From NCBI GenBank assembly GCA_027604705.1, contig JADHYV010000009.1:124001-188000 (forward strand): a DNA stretch of 64,000 nt, read 5' to 3'. The DNA comes from Allomyces arbusculus. Its lineage: Eukaryota > Blastocladiomycota > Blastocladiomycetes > Blastocladiales > Blastocladiaceae. The position numbers and the translations under genes are program-made. The notes below the pieces were generated by a model. It searched no databases. It was not told where the DNA came from and saw nothing but the letters and a program-made list of their open reading frames with translations. This document shows, piece after piece, positions 22,761 to 33,325 of the stretch (the first letter of the stretch is position 1; the number at the start of each line of letters is the position of its first letter).

Positions 22761-24503
22761 TCAACGCCGCACAACCAAGTGCGGCCGACCGATCGGCGAT
22801 ACCCCAGCGCGTTCACATGCCTCATCGAGCAGTTCCACGGTGCTCTTGTGCATGGCTGGACACTTGCGAATGTCCAACAAACGAAGCGCAGGCGGGAGGG
22901 CGCGAACCCACGTTTCTGCGGCGCACTCGTCACGCCCAAAATCGAGATTGCCGGTCAGGTAGAGAGCACGGATCGTGCGCGGGAGAGACGTCCCAAGCGA
23001 GTCGACGTGACTGTTTTCAAGACGAAGCGAAACGAGCTGTGGTGGCCAGCGCGACCCCAAGGCCTCCAGGTCAGATTTGTTGATCTCGTTCCATGACAGA
23101 TCCAAGTGCGTAACCGTCCATGGGAACGTCCACGCAGCATTGAGGCTACTCGAAGAGACTTCACGCACACAACCGCAGACGCCGAGTGAGAGGAGCGTTT
23201 GGGGCAAACGATGTGGATCGAGTGACGTGAGAGGAAAGCAAGACGCGCGATGGTGCGAACCCTTGGTGGACAAGCGAAGCTCTCGAATCGACGAATTCGA
23301 AAGCCGTTGCACAAGAAAATCAACACTGACATCAGTCCATGTTGGGAGCGTCAGACGCATTGCCACATTTGAGATCGGAATGAGTTCAAGCACGGCCATT
23401 ACCACCGCCATTGGACCCTTCCCCCATTTGGGGGCCGTGATGGTGAGCGATTCAACTTGGAGAGCGTGTACTGCGGCCAGAACGGGGACATGCGAAGAAA
23501 CACTGAAAGCGACCGGACGGACCAATCCCAAGCTCAAAGACTGCATGACTGCGCGCTTGCCCGAGTTGCCGTTATGCGCCGATGCGAGAGATCCAAGGAC
23601 GGTCCCCAAATCCTCAAATGGCAAGTACGTATGCTCAAAGACGACCAAATGCTTGAGTCGAGCCAGCGCGCTAGCTAGCGCCGGGCCGCGCGTTTCGTGA
23701 AGTGTCTCCTTGCTGCCGTGGAAAGCCTTGTCGATCTTGAGCACTGAGAGAGTCTCGGCGCGCGGCAAGTACTGCTCGTAAAACGGTACAATGTCCTTTC
23801 CCGTCCCGTTCAAACTATCCCATACAAGCGAGACATGGTGCAGATGTTCGGGCAACCAGGCTGTCAGGGCGCCAACGGTACTGGTTGGTGGAGCGTTGTG
23901 CGCAACAAATCGGTCAATGTGGGCCGTTGAGCACAATGGTAACCATTTGTTCGCGGCCACCCACGCGCGAACGACCAAATGACGGCAGGTAGAAGGAATG
24001 GGGAGCGGACGGTACATGTTCAAGTCGTCGACCCAAACGAGAGTGTCAATGTCAAAATGGATGAGTTGCTCCTGCGGAATGGGGAGCGAAGACCACCTTT
24101 CCATTTGCCACGGCATGAGCACGTTACGCCGAGGAGGTCGGGCAAGCCGGGCTCGCTGCCCGTCGCGTGCAGGAAGCACCAGGCGCCAGTTGGGTTCCAT
24201 CGCAGTCAAGGAATGCGGGAATGTCAAAACATAATCACCAACACGGACACGATCGCGATTGGACGCGCCCTGTAGCATCCATACCCCAGACCGTTGGTCT
24301 TCGGCAAAGACGAGGTGAAACCGCACGTCGTCCGCACCGTGGCGCAGGACAGCGTGAACCGCCAGCTCGAAAAATACAGGCGAGGCAAGAGCGAAATGCA
24401 AAAGCGTTATACGGCCACTCGCATCGCCGTCGTGAATGGCCAAACAGAGCGTTTCAAGCACATCGTATGGCAGCCGCTCGACCAGGGCGCGCTCTTGTTC
24501 CAT
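22761..24503 (-). CDS. F-box/leucine-rich-repeat-like protein, intact single-exon copy
   Basis: 580 residues without introns. The N-terminus (ALVERLPYDVLETLCLAIHD, then FALASPVFFELAVHAVL) has the pattern of an F-box helix bundle, which would bind Skp1 of an SCF ubiquitin ligase. The rest contains irregular leucine-rich segments, clearest near residues 430-560: LPQTLLSLGVCGC, WTVTHLDLSWNEINKSDLEA, WPPQLVSLRLENSHV, TIRALYLTGNLDFG and LPPALRLLDIRKC. The LRRs would recruit substrates; no specific target can be predicted. This is the only intact member in the window; relics lie at 1896-2190, 2495-4150 and 56493-56777. It lacks introns while the slow-evolving genes here have many, suggesting that the family spreads as intronless copies or lost introns early. 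Assignment as F-box is by pattern, not profile search. Confidence 0.6.
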   Translation of the reverse strand: MEQERALVERLPYDVLETLCLAIHDGDASGRITLLHFALASPVFFELAVHAVLRHGADDVRFHLVFAEDQRSGVWMLQGASNRDRVRVGDYVLTFPHSLTAMEPNWRLVLPARDGQRARLARPPRRNVLMPWQMERWSSLPIPQEQLIHFDIDTLVWVDDLNMYRPLPIPSTCRHLVVRAWVAANKWLPLCSTAHIDRFVAHNAPPTSTVGALTAWLPEHLHHVSLVWDSLNGTGKDIVPFYEQYLPRAETLSVLKIDKAFHGSKETLHETRGPALASALARLKHLVVFEHTYLPFEDLGTVLGSLASAHNGNSGKRAVMQSLSLGLVRPVAFSVSSHVPVLAAVHALQVESLTITAPKWGKGPMAVVMAVLELIPISNVAMRLTLPTWTDVSVDFLVQRLSNSSIRELRLSTKGSHHRASCFPLTSLDPHRLPQTLLSLGVCGCVREVSSSSLNAAWTFPWTVTHLDLSWNEINKSDLEALGSRWPPQLVSLRLENSHVDSLGTSLPRTIRALYLTGNLDFGRDECAAETWVRALPPALRLLDIRKCPAMHKSTVELLDEACERAGVSPIGRPHLVVRR

Positions 24504-25833
24504 TTCGAGGCGGGAGAGTATTGGAGAATTGCAGGGCGCGACGCAAGATGCAATGTTGGAGCTGGAGGGGCAGGCGACAAGACGGCAACGCCGGATGTCC
24601 CAATCAGCGAAGTGAGACTGTCAATTGACGGCAGCAATTGAAGCGACCGTGGAATAGTTGTGCAGCAAGTTGGCGTGATTTGTTGAAAGCAGTTGACGAT
24701 CGAAAGCAGCGCGACGGCTGCACGGTCGTTGGCGAAGTGTGTTACCAGTCAGTTGATGGCAGATGCATCTCCGTAGAGGTTTGAGGCATCACTGTAGCTG
24801 ACGAGCGAAATCATTGCTGGTGACAGTGCCCGACCAATGAAATCGAGTGGAGAATCATTGGGAAAGCGACATGAGATCCGAACACAAGAAAATTGTCTGG
24901 CACGTCGCTAACCCGACCATTCAAGCTGTGCCATGCACCGTTGTGCACTGTCACAACAGGCCTGGCGGCCAACGAGCGACATTTCGCCGATTAAAGCGCT
25001 TCGCCAGGTCTTTGTGCGCTTCTTACAACAAGTCTAAGAATGATGCGGCGGCATAATGTCATTAGTACCATAGGCCGTGCAAGGTCCTTGCGTCCCACAC
25101 CCAGTTTGCATCCTGCACTCAATTTGAAGTCGCCAGCGCCTCAAGCGCGTTCTGCAGTCCCTCTCATTAACACCACGAGCCCTGGTAATGGCGAAAATAG
25201 AAGAGACCATGGATTTGGGCATGAAGATTGTCCCATGCCAACAAAGCTGGTGAGCATCACGTTCGCGATATTGCGCCCAGTACGCCCATATAACAGACTC
25301 ACAGTTATTCGAGAACCGCGGTCACGACAACACATCGCTGCCAGGCTGGGAGGACCCCTCCATCAATAAATCCAGAAGGACGAAAAAGTTTTGGAGCAAC
25401 ATTAAAATCGTTTTTCCCGACCATGTACTTGCTTCAAATATGCCTGCCAGCGCCACGCTTGTCCGCGACCGAACTAGTTTGCAGGTTGCCTTCATCCAAG
25501 TTGGAGCTGTTCGCATCTCTTCTTCTCGGGTCCGTCTGCTTGTTGATGGGTCAGGAGGGTCAGGTGCGCTTGGTGCAAGTGGGCAAGAGTCTTGACACGG
25601 ACAGCCTGCGTGTTCGGCCTGGGTCCAGGCGGCCTGCCTGGGTTGTTGGTCTCGGGCGGCCTGCCTGACCGCCGGGGTGATCAGCGTCGCATCAACAAAT
25701 AAATAGACATGCACCCTGCGGCCGTCCCTTCTCCCTCACCATCTTGCTCGCTCGACCCAGAGAACCTCGCTCCAGAAGGCTCCGTCATTCCTCTTCCACC
25801 TGACATTCTCCCACGCATTACCACTCCTCCAAG
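24504..25833. other. Long intergenic region
   Basis: Holds the 5' side of the F-box/LRR gene and the promoter of the STOML2-like gene. At 25510-25680 there are short GGTCAGG/GGCCTG-type repeats on the + strand. A 130-codon minus-strand ORF (25322-25714) covers these repeats and has no homology I recognise. A plausible TATA (AATAAATA at 25698) precedes the STOML2-like start. Confidence 0.5.
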
Positions 25834-26980
25834 ATGCTGCGTCGCACCGCCATCGCCATGACCACAGTCCCAGCGACCCGCACCCGGATTGCGTCCATTT
25901 CGGCCTCGAACGCCCGTCACAACCGCGCCTTCTCCTCGACGACGCACGCGCTCCGTCAGACAGACTCGCTGCCCTGGAACACGGGCATCAAGTTTGTCCC
26001 GCAGCAGCAGGGCTGGTGTGCATTCCACTTCTCAGGCAACCCAGCGCGGATGCACGGCTTTCAGCGTGACCAATTGGACTGACCAATGCACACTGTCTCT
26101 CCCGGCGTCCAGGGTCATTGAGCGATTTGGCAAGTTTTCGCGTGCACTCGAACCTGGTCTAGCCCTACTTATTCCTGGCATCGAAAAAATTGCCTATGTG
26201 CACACGCTCAAGGAAGTCGCTGTCGAGATTACGCCGCAGTCGGCCATCACGCGGGACAATGTCGCGCTCGAGCTCGACGGCGTGCTCTACTACCGGATTG
26301 TCGATCCCGTCAAGGCGAGTTACGGCGTCGAGAAACCGCACTTTGCGATCGCGCAGCTCGCACAAACCACGATGCGGTCCGAAATTGGCCAGCTGACGCT
26401 CGACCGCACACTGGCCGAGCGCGCGTCGCTCAACATCAACATTGTCGAGGCGATCGGCGCCGCGTCGTCGGCATGGGGTATTGAGTGCCTGCGGTACGAG
26501 GTGCGCAACATTCATCTGCCGTCGTCGGTCATCTCGGCTATGCACTCGCAAGTCTCGGCCGAACGGTCCAAGCGCGCGGCAATTCTCGAGTCGGAGGGAC
26601 AACGGCAGGCGGCCATTAACGTGGCCGAGGGCCAGAAGAAGTCGCAAATTCTCGCGTCCGAGGCCGATATGCAGACAACCATCAACAAGGCCGAGGGTGA
26701 CGCGCAGGCTGTGCGGTTGCACGCGGATGCGACAGCGGCTGGAATCAGCCAGATTGCGTCGGCGATTGCTGCCGGTGCCGGGAATGGGCAGTCGGGGAAC
26801 GAGGCTGCGTCGTTGCAGATTGCCGAGAAGTGGGTCGAGGCCTGGGGTGGGATCGCCAAGAACGCCGGGTCGGTGGTCGTGGTCCCGTCGAGCATGGGCG
26901 ACGCTGCGTCCATGGTCACGCAAGGGCTCTCCATGTTTCAAACCCTCACCAAGAATGGCGCCGCCAACGCGTCCAATTAG
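25834..26980 (+). CDS. STOML2: Mitochondrial stomatin-like protein 2 (SPFH domain)
   Basis: SLP-2 organises cardiolipin-rich domains of the mitochondrial inner membrane and stabilises prohibitins and proteases. Exons 25834-26015 and 26113-26980, giving 349 residues. The N-terminus is Arg/Ser/Thr-rich without acidic residues (mitochondrial presequence), followed by NTGIKFVPQQQGWVIERFGKF. SPFH-family blocks: LEPGLALLIPGIEKIAYVH, AITRDNVALELDGVLYYRI, KASYGVEKPHFAIAQLAQTT, MRSEIGQLTLDRTLAERASL, WGIECLRYEVRNIHLP, then the coiled-coil AERSKRAAILESEGQRQAAI. The C-terminal region (VVVPSSMGDAASMVTQGL) matches the SLP-2 tail. The 97-bp intron is fixed by frame (G-W|V-I-E-R). Confidence 0.93.
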
Positions 26981-27450
26981 GCTCGGTCGGCTATCTCGTC
27001 TTGACGCAAAAACAGGGCGCATAGGCCAGAATGCGCACCATGAGATTGACCGCGATTGTGTCAGTAGAGAGAAACGTTGCGTTGGTTGCTTTTATGAAAG
27101 TTGATTCCCATCCCCTTTTCGCATGCACCATGGCCACTGAGAGTGGCAATTTCCGGTCCTGGTGGAGAGTGCAGCAAGCTACCTTCCGTGCTGAGTTTTG
27201 GGAGCAGTTTTTGCTCGAGAGTCGATTGGCACCAAAGGATGTGTTCTAACGCGGGTCTGTTGATGTGTTGTTGCCATCGTGGACGCTGTGATCAAAATGT
27301 GACGCGGTCACGTGCAGAGCTCGTCCGAAGTCTCGTTTGCAGCAAGTCGCAAACGACGCAAACGACGCTGATAACGCCGCCAACTATCCGTGATCCCACA
27401 CTCAGACGACCGTCAGTATCTGCAACCAATTCAGCAACTCGAGTAACATA
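26981..27450. other. Intergenic, no gene seen
   Basis: Between two + strand genes; holds the 3' end of the STOML2-like gene and the promoter of ZMYND10. A short tandem of GCAAACGAC-like units occurs at about 27347-27368. Confidence 0.55.
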
Positions 27451-29298
27451 ATGGCCACCAAAGCCGCCGAGGATATCCAGCAGCTGGCGCCCGAACTCGT
27501 CGAGGATCTGGCCTTGGCCCTCGAAAAGCTGCCCATCGATACTTACGGCGACGAACAGTACTTAAATCCGCCTCCATAACGAAAGATTCCGATTGAACCT
27601 GTCGCTGACCGCGTGTGGTGACGAATAGATGGGTCGACCAGCACGTTGCGCTCGAGCGGCTCAGTATGCAGGCCACGCTCAATGTGCGCATGGGCGCAGC
27701 TGAAACCGTGTCGGATGCGCTTCTCTCATTTGACAAGGTCGGGATCTTGAAATTTCATGATTGTCACGGCGGATTGACGCTGTACTGGGGTTGCTTCTCA
27801 TGCTCACATTCGTTCATTGTCCGCAGGTCCCCACCCTGATCCACCAACTGCTCGTGACGCGCACCTGGAAGAGGAACGTCTATCCGCTTGTGCGCAAGGC
27901 CATTGCCAGGAAGGCGTCGATTCTCGCGCATGCGATGGTGCGCGGCACCATGTTTTAATCCAGTGTACAAGTGGGGACGGAATGCTGACTTGCGCGTTCA
28001 TTTGCCGCAGATTCAACACGAGGCCACCCTCCTGAACCTGCTCCAAACCGTTCTCTACAAGAAGGAGTCGATCGACAAGGCCGGCGACACGCTCGTCGAC
28101 TTGATTGACATGCTCGTCACGCACCTGGACTACCTCAACTCGGACGCGGTCGATACCGTCAAGAGCGCGGCACCGCAAAAGACTCAGTCGCCGAACGACT
28201 TGCTCTCCGCTCCCGAGCACGAGGTATTTTCGTTTGACCGGTTCAAGCTCGTGACCGCACTCTCATCGCACCAGCTGGCGCATGTTTAGACTCTGGCCGA
28301 GCAAAGCACTAAACTCGCCTACGAGACGGCTTGGGCGGCACTGGCTGCCCTCTGCCACATGACGCACCACCTGGCGCAGTTCCCACTCGCGGTCCTCGCG
28401 CGGCTTATCAACACGCGCGACATCCTCTACTCGCTCGTCTACCTGCTTGAGGGCAAGCCGTGGGAACGCAATCTCACGGGCCGTGCAGGCGTCGAGCGGT
28501 TTGAGGACGGCCGTTGGGTCGCACGCACCGGCGAGGACGTTCACCTGGTCGCCAAGCCCGAGGCGCACGCATGGATGGCCGTGGCCAACCTGGTGCTCGA
28601 CCCGGAAGTGCAGCGGCGGTACGAGATGACCGAGCACCGGCGCGCGACACTGATCAAGGTGCGTTTGCGTTCGCTGGCGCAACTTCCGTTCGGCCCACGC
28701 TGACTTTCCTCAACCCCTCCTCCAGCTGACGGCGCATTTCGAGCGTAACACGACACTCCTCACGCAACTTCCGTTCCTCGAACCCGTCTACCGATACCTC
28801 CTGCACGTGCAAATGGCCGAGGTCCCCGCGGGCGTCGCTGCGACCCTCGGCGTGCTCGTCGAGGCGATGCCGCACTTTGAACCGATTACGCGAAACTGGC
28901 CGGCACTCGCGACGCGACAGCTCGCGCTCTGGACGCCGAAAGCGAACCGCAACTTGGCCGACAAGCTCGCGCACGCCTACGACTGGGCGTGGCTCGAGGA
29001 ACTTGCGCCGGAACCGCCGAAATGCGCGGCGTGCGGCCAGAGCGCGGAGCACCGGTGTGCCAAGTGCCGGTCCGAGTGGTACTGCGGCCGCGCGTGCCAG
29101 GTCAAGGCGTGGAAGGCGCACAGGCCAGTGTGTGCACTGCTCGAGGCGAGCGCTGGGTTGGAAAAGGGCGATGCAAGTGGTAGAAACGTGGACAAGCCGC
29201 AAAAGGTCGTCGAGGTCGTCGAGCCGAAGCAGCCGCCTGTGCGGGCGAGGGGGAGCATGACGACGGGAGGCGCGCGGATCGTTGAGCTGGTCGACTGA
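27451..29298 (+). CDS. ZMYND10: ZMYND10 homologue (dynein-arm assembly factor)
   Basis: Cytoplasmic co-chaperone required to pre-assemble axonemal dynein arms, thus specific to motile flagella. Six exons: 27451-27557, 27629-27737, 27827-27937, 28011-28223, 28290-28658, 28726-29298, giving 493 residues (human about 440). Blocks matching human: QWVDQHVALERLSMQA (WNQQHENLEKLNMQA), KVPTLIHQLLVTRTWKRNVY, HEATLLNLLQTVLYKKE, VAKPEAHAWMAVANLVLDPE and WLEELAPEPPKCAAC. The MYND zinc finger near residues 403-440 has all ligands (CAACGQSAEHRCAKC, WYCGRACQ, HRPVC). A C-terminal tail of about 50 residues beyond the finger is low complexity and not in animals. Confidence 0.94.
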
Positions 29299-29586
29299 AG
29301 TCAGAGGTCGAGTTGGGTTGAGCTTTGTGGAGAGAACGAACTGGCCGAAAGAGGAACTCGTTTGATGGCAATGTGCAAATCAACACCACGATTAATCATT
29401 TTTTCGTCTGTCGCTTGCCAGATGCTCTCCCACCGGCCTCACCGAACGACGCAACTGGAAATCGACACACGCCAAGGCCTTCATTCGCATCAAACAACTC
29501 GCACAATCAAGCGCCAGTGCACCCGCCCATCGACTCACCTGCTATCATTCCGACCCTCACACAACATGCCCTGCCGGCCGCCCGGC
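29299..29586. other. Convergent intergenic region
   Basis: Between the stops of ZMYND10 (+) and the UAP56-binding-motif gene (-). AT-richer; no gene. Confidence 0.6.
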
Positions 29587-30809
29587 TTACATCGGGTGAG
29601 GATATCCCGGCGGCATCGCGTACGCGACCGTTGCACCCTGCGGCATGACGTGCATGGGTGGGCCCGCGGCCGGTGCGCCGGGGTACGTGACGTACTGAAC
29701 GGGCGGTGCGCTCGGGTAGTACTGCACGGGCGCGGGCGTGGACGTGATGTACTGCACCTGCTGATGCGGCGCGTATCCCGGTGCCGCATGGAACCCGTGC
29801 GGCGCCGCACCGGCCATAATCACTGTTGCTGCACCCCCCGGGAAGACGCCGCCGGGCGTGGGAGCAGCGACAACGGGAGCCGTTGCGACAGCAGGTGCCG
29901 TAGCGACAACAGGTGCGGGTGCGGGCGCCGGGCTGGCCGTGCTGGTGGATGGCGCCGCGTCGGCCTGCTGCCCGGCAGCGGCTCCACGCTTACGCTTCTT
30001 GTTCCACTGCTTCTTGGTCGCTGGCGGCGGCGCCGACCCGTCGGTGCCCGCCGACTGTTCGCGCCGTGGAGCGTTGGGTGCAGCGTCGCCGTCGTCGTCG
30101 TTCCGGTTGCTGGTCGAGACTTTGCCCTTGCCCTTGGGCTTGGGCTTGCCGTTCTTTTTCCCCTGCTGGCTTGGCCTAGGGAAAAAACCAAGGTCAACTG
30201 ACGGAAACGCGGTGCAAAGTTCACCGTGACCGCCACGTACAGCCTGTCGTTGACGATCGTGAACTGAATCGGCTGTGGGGTCGTGGCCGGCGCGGGCGGC
30301 TGGTCAAAGCTCTTGCGGTAAGCGGAAGACGCCGTGCGCTCGCGCCAAGACTCGCGGTGGTCGTCATAGTCGTCCGAGTAATCGTCGTAGTCGTTGCGAC
30401 TATGATCCCTGCCGCCGCCGCCGCCACCGCCACGGTGCGATCGTTCGGGCGGGTAGTCGCGATCGCGGTCGCGCTTCGGGTACGGCGCCGCGCGGTCGCG
30501 GTTCGCCTTGTTGTTAGTCGCGGCAGGCGGTGCGTGTGCGCGCTTTGCGTGCGGCGTGTTGGCGTTGGGCGCCTTGGCCTGTTGTTGCGTCTTGGCAGGT
30601 GCCGTCTTGGCCGCCTTTTTTTTTGCGGCAGCTGCCGCAGCGGCGGTCGCGGAGCGCTCGGTCGCAATGATGTCGTCTGTTGGCCACACATTCCATCAGT
30701 GACCGTGGTCGTGGACGAGTGCAAGCCAGCAACGACACAGAGGGTACAGACCGAGCGAGAGGCCCAGGCGGGCCTCGGCCTGCGCGGGCGAGTAGTAGGT
30801 GTTGGACAT
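29587..30809 (-). CDS. UAP56-binding-motif protein, probable mRNA-export adaptor
   Basis: Three exons (minus): 30809-30752, 30676-30241, 30175-29587, giving 360 residues. The only ordered motif is near the N-terminus, LGLSLDDIIATERSA (residues 15-29). It matches the UAP56/Sub2-binding motif (LSLDDIIxxxR) that defines export adaptors such as ALYREF/Yra1 and FYTTD1/UIF, and it is created only by splicing exon 1 to exon 2. The rest is low complexity: Ala/Lys-rich, then Arg/Asp/Tyr-rich with a Gly run (RDYPPERSHRGGGGGG), a short hydrophobic stretch (QFTIVNDRL), a basic KKQWNKKRKRG, and a Pro/Tyr/Gln-rich tail (VQYYPSAPPVQYVTYPG). No RRM is visible, so it is not ALYREF itself; a UIF-like role is an inference. 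The second intron uses donor GTACGT, chosen because it alone restores the downstream frame. Confidence 0.65.
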
Positions 30810-31667
30810 GATTGATGGCTGGCGGTTCGGACGGCGTCGACCAAACGGACAGATCGAGTCTGGCTGGATCTGGAGAGCGACCACAAGGGCGGGCGAAACG
30901 GGCGGGTGCCTTGGTCGAAATGCAGCGAGTTGCAGACGGTTTTCTTCGGTGCAGCAGCAGTCGGTTGGTGGTCGCAAGCAAGGTCCCCGACTGCCGACTG
31001 TGTAGAGGCGACGTCGTCGCTTTGACCACTCGAAACGTCGAAAAAGCTCGACGCGATGCAGTCTGCCTCACACAGCCACGTCAAATGCAGCTCAGAACCA
31101 ACTCCTCGGCCTTGCTGCTCCTTCGGTCTTCCGATGGCCGTTGCTCGTTGGGCTTTGCGCACCTCCCCCTTGACAAGACGCTCAACAAAACCAGCCCGGC
31201 CACAATTACACCTCTAAGAGCGCCGCCCATCAGCAAATAGATACGGCGACCTCGGCGACGACGATGACGACGTGCGGCAATTTTTTTTGACAATGCACGC
31301 CATTTTTGATGTTTTCAATGTCGTTCCGTCATGTCTGAGAAGGCCCGACGCGACGGCGGCAGGTGCGCTTGTCGCGCCCAACATACTTTGGAGCTGAGCC
31401 GGTGCCCACTTGCTCAACGCGACATCATGACCGCGCTGCCCATCCACCACGCCGACCTGTCACCCAATAACAACGGCAGGCGCTCCTAAATATTGTCAAT
31501 TTCTGCCAGGCGCCCGCTTCTCTCTTCGATTCTCAGTCCACGCTGGATCCGTTGCCGGTTTTCCCTCCCTGCCCTCGTCTTCCACGACCTCGTTGCACTT
31601 GGATCAGCACGGCGCAATCACGAACCCAACCCTTCTTCCTCCTTCCAACTTGTCACTCACTTCGACC
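30810..31667. other. Divergent intergenic region
   Basis: Carries the 5' side of the UAP56-binding-motif gene and the promoter of the first clustered small secreted gene. No supported ORF. Confidence 0.5.
31487..31494 (+). promoter_or_regulatory. TATA box of the 31668 gene
   Basis: TAAATATT, 181 bp before the ATG. It is preceded by AACAACGGCAGGCGCTC and followed by CCAGGCGCCCGCTTCTCTC; both flanks are shared with the promoters at 32650 and 34406. Confidence 0.6.
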
Positions 31668-32165
31668 ATGGGACGTTGCAAGACCGATCTCGTTATCACG
31701 TTCCTCGCCCTGATCGCCATGCTTGCCATTCTCGCAAGCGTTGCACGCCGTGCAAGCGCGTTGCCGGTTCCCGACGAGCAAGACGCAGTCAATGCTCATC
31801 GGAACGGCGACAACGGCTCAGCGCATAAGAGTACAGAAAAAGAATCGTTCGATGTGAGCGCCTTCCCACCCGACATGTGCTGGTGCGTTTCTCATCTTCT
31901 TCGCGGCCAAATTGAACGTCGGCATCCGCCAATTCGTGCAAAATACGACCTTGACCAGAGTGCGTTGATATGCAGGTATTCGAACGACAACAAGCGGCAC
32001 TGTGGCCAGTGCTATTTCAAGCGAGAGGACGGGTCGCGGTGGTGCCGGTCTGAGAAGTGCGTGCTGCGCCTCCGCCACCAGTATTGTGGGGAGTGTCCAA
32101 GGCGCACGACGGCGCGGTGCCAGTGTCCCCCAAACATCCCGCCTTACCTGTGCGAGCATCACTAG
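31668..32165 (+). CDS. Small secreted cysteine-rich protein, intact cluster copy 1
   Basis: Exons 31668-31882 and 31976-32165 give 134 residues. The signal peptide (KTDLVITFLALIAMLAILAS core) has a likely cleavage after RASA (residue 31), followed by LPVPDEQD, an acidic/Asn-rich linker, and the Cys module. The module reads CW|YSNDNKRHCGQCYFK, SRWCR, EKC, QYCGEC, ARCQCPP, PPYLC: ten Cys in about 65 residues, the fullest form of the family. The 93-bp intron lies inside the Trp codon (phase 2). It has no in-frame stop, so intron retention would give a longer protein of 165 residues. I know no domain with this pattern. Secretion and disulfide bonding follow from the sequence; biological role unknown. 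Confidence 0.7.
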   Translation: MGRCKTDLVITFLALIAMLAILASVARRASALPVPDEQDAVNAHRNGDNGSAHKSTEKESFDVSAFPPDMCWCVSHLLRGQIERRHPPIRAKYDLDQSALICRYSNDNKRHCGQCYFKREDGSRWCRSEKCVLRLRHQYCGECPRRTTARCQCPPNIPPYLCEHH

Positions 32166-32649
32166 GCGGTCGTTGCGCGGGTCTGGTCCTGCGAGCTTTG
32201 ATTTGTTTTTGGTGGATTTCCGCTTTGACATGAGTGTTGGCGTTCTTGGGTTGACCATCCAGCAGAGATTACGTTTGAGTCTTGTAATCACAATTCTGTC
32301 AGAACGTTCATGTTGGTGATGTGAAGCGAGAGTGCAACTTGTCCACTCGTTCACTACGGCAAAAAGAACAGGAAGAGGTGCCGCCAAATCGAAATTGTTT
32401 TGGCGGTTTGGCCAGAAATGGCTTTTTGCACAGGGTGTCTTGCAGGCTCCAGCCAGAGGGCACACCACATGCGGATGTGCCTGCTTGGCAGTGACTGCCG
32501 ACGGGCGCGTCGTGGCAAGAAGTCGCGTCAACGCAGAATGGAGGGGAGCCGATGCCCAGCTGCCTTTTGCCCAATGCCGCGAGACCGTACCGCCCATGAC
32601 CTGCTGCGCTGGCGCGTTGCCATTATCGCTGAACAACGGCGGTGCTCCC
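32166..32649. other. Intergenic between cluster copies, duplicated promoter block
   Basis: The first 80 bp are a 3' flank shared with other copies. From about 32500 to the TATA at 32650 the sequence parallels 34255-34405 upstream of copy 3 (GGCAAGAAGTCGCGTCAACG compared with GGCAAGAGGTCGCGTCAACG; GCTGAACAACGGCGG in both). Confidence 0.6.
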
Positions 32650-32657
32650 ATAAATAT
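32650..32657 (+). promoter_or_regulatory. TATA box of cluster copy 2
   Basis: ATAAATAT, 180 bp before the ATG at 32830, inside the shared context GCTGAACAACGGCGG ... TTCGAGCCTTGCC. Confidence 0.6.
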
Positions 32658-32829
32658 TCGAGCCTTGCCCGAGGCCCTTTAGTCTCTCTCTCGTCGATTT
32701 TCAACCCACGTTTGCCCGATCGCCAGCAATTTCACTGTCTAGCCTCCGCGGCCGCGCGTTTGGACAAGCACGCGCAGACGACCACAAATCCAGTCGTTCC
32801 CCATCAATCGTCACGCTCTCGCTTCGACC

Positions 32830-33325
32830 ATGGAACGCTGTAAGACTCTTTTCGTCATCACGTTCCTCGCGACGTTTGCCGTGCTTGCCGTTCTCGCAAG
32901 TGTTGCGCGCGGTGCCATCGGGCCCCGGTCCCTACTGGGCAAGACGTGGGCATCACCCATCAAAACGACGGCACCAGCGACAGCTTGGCGCATGGTGCTA
33001 CAGAGTATGAATCGTTTGGCGTGGGCAAGTCTGTGCTTGACAAGTGCTGGTGCGCTTCGGCCTGATTTGTTGGCGACGGGTGCGAAAATGCCAATTCGCG
33101 TTACACGATATCGACCAGTGAACATTGTCGCTCCTTCAGGTGGTCGCGCAACAACCACTGGTACTGCCAACAGTGCTACCTCAAGCAGAAACGTGCGCCT
33201 TGGTGGCGAACCAATCAGTGCTTTCTGTGCGGCAACCGTTTGTATTGCACTGAGTGCCTGGTGAGCAAGTCGCTTTCACGTTGCGAGTGTCCCCGACCAT
33301 GCCGCCATCCCAGTGCCGGGGTTAG
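32830..33325 (+). pseudogene. Small secreted cysteine-rich family, degraded cluster copy 2
   Basis: Has the family leader, an ATG and signal peptide (ERCKTLFVITFLATFAVLAV), the PVPTGQD block, the CW splice site and a Cys module (WYCQQCYLKQ, NQCFLC, LYCTEC, RCECP). The parts are spread over different reading frames with about two breaks, so I read it as a recently broken copy. Promoter and 3' flank are still well conserved, implying recent duplication. Confidence 0.6.

Noticed and set aside
22761-23100. LRR tail read as a separate gene
   Set aside because: It is in frame with the rest of the 580-residue F-box/LRR protein.
25322-25714. 130-codon minus-strand ORF
   Set aside because: Spans short direct repeats upstream of the STOML2-like gene; no homology or family-like composition.
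26165-27022. 285-codon minus-strand ORF
   Set aside because: Antisense of the STOML2-like gene.
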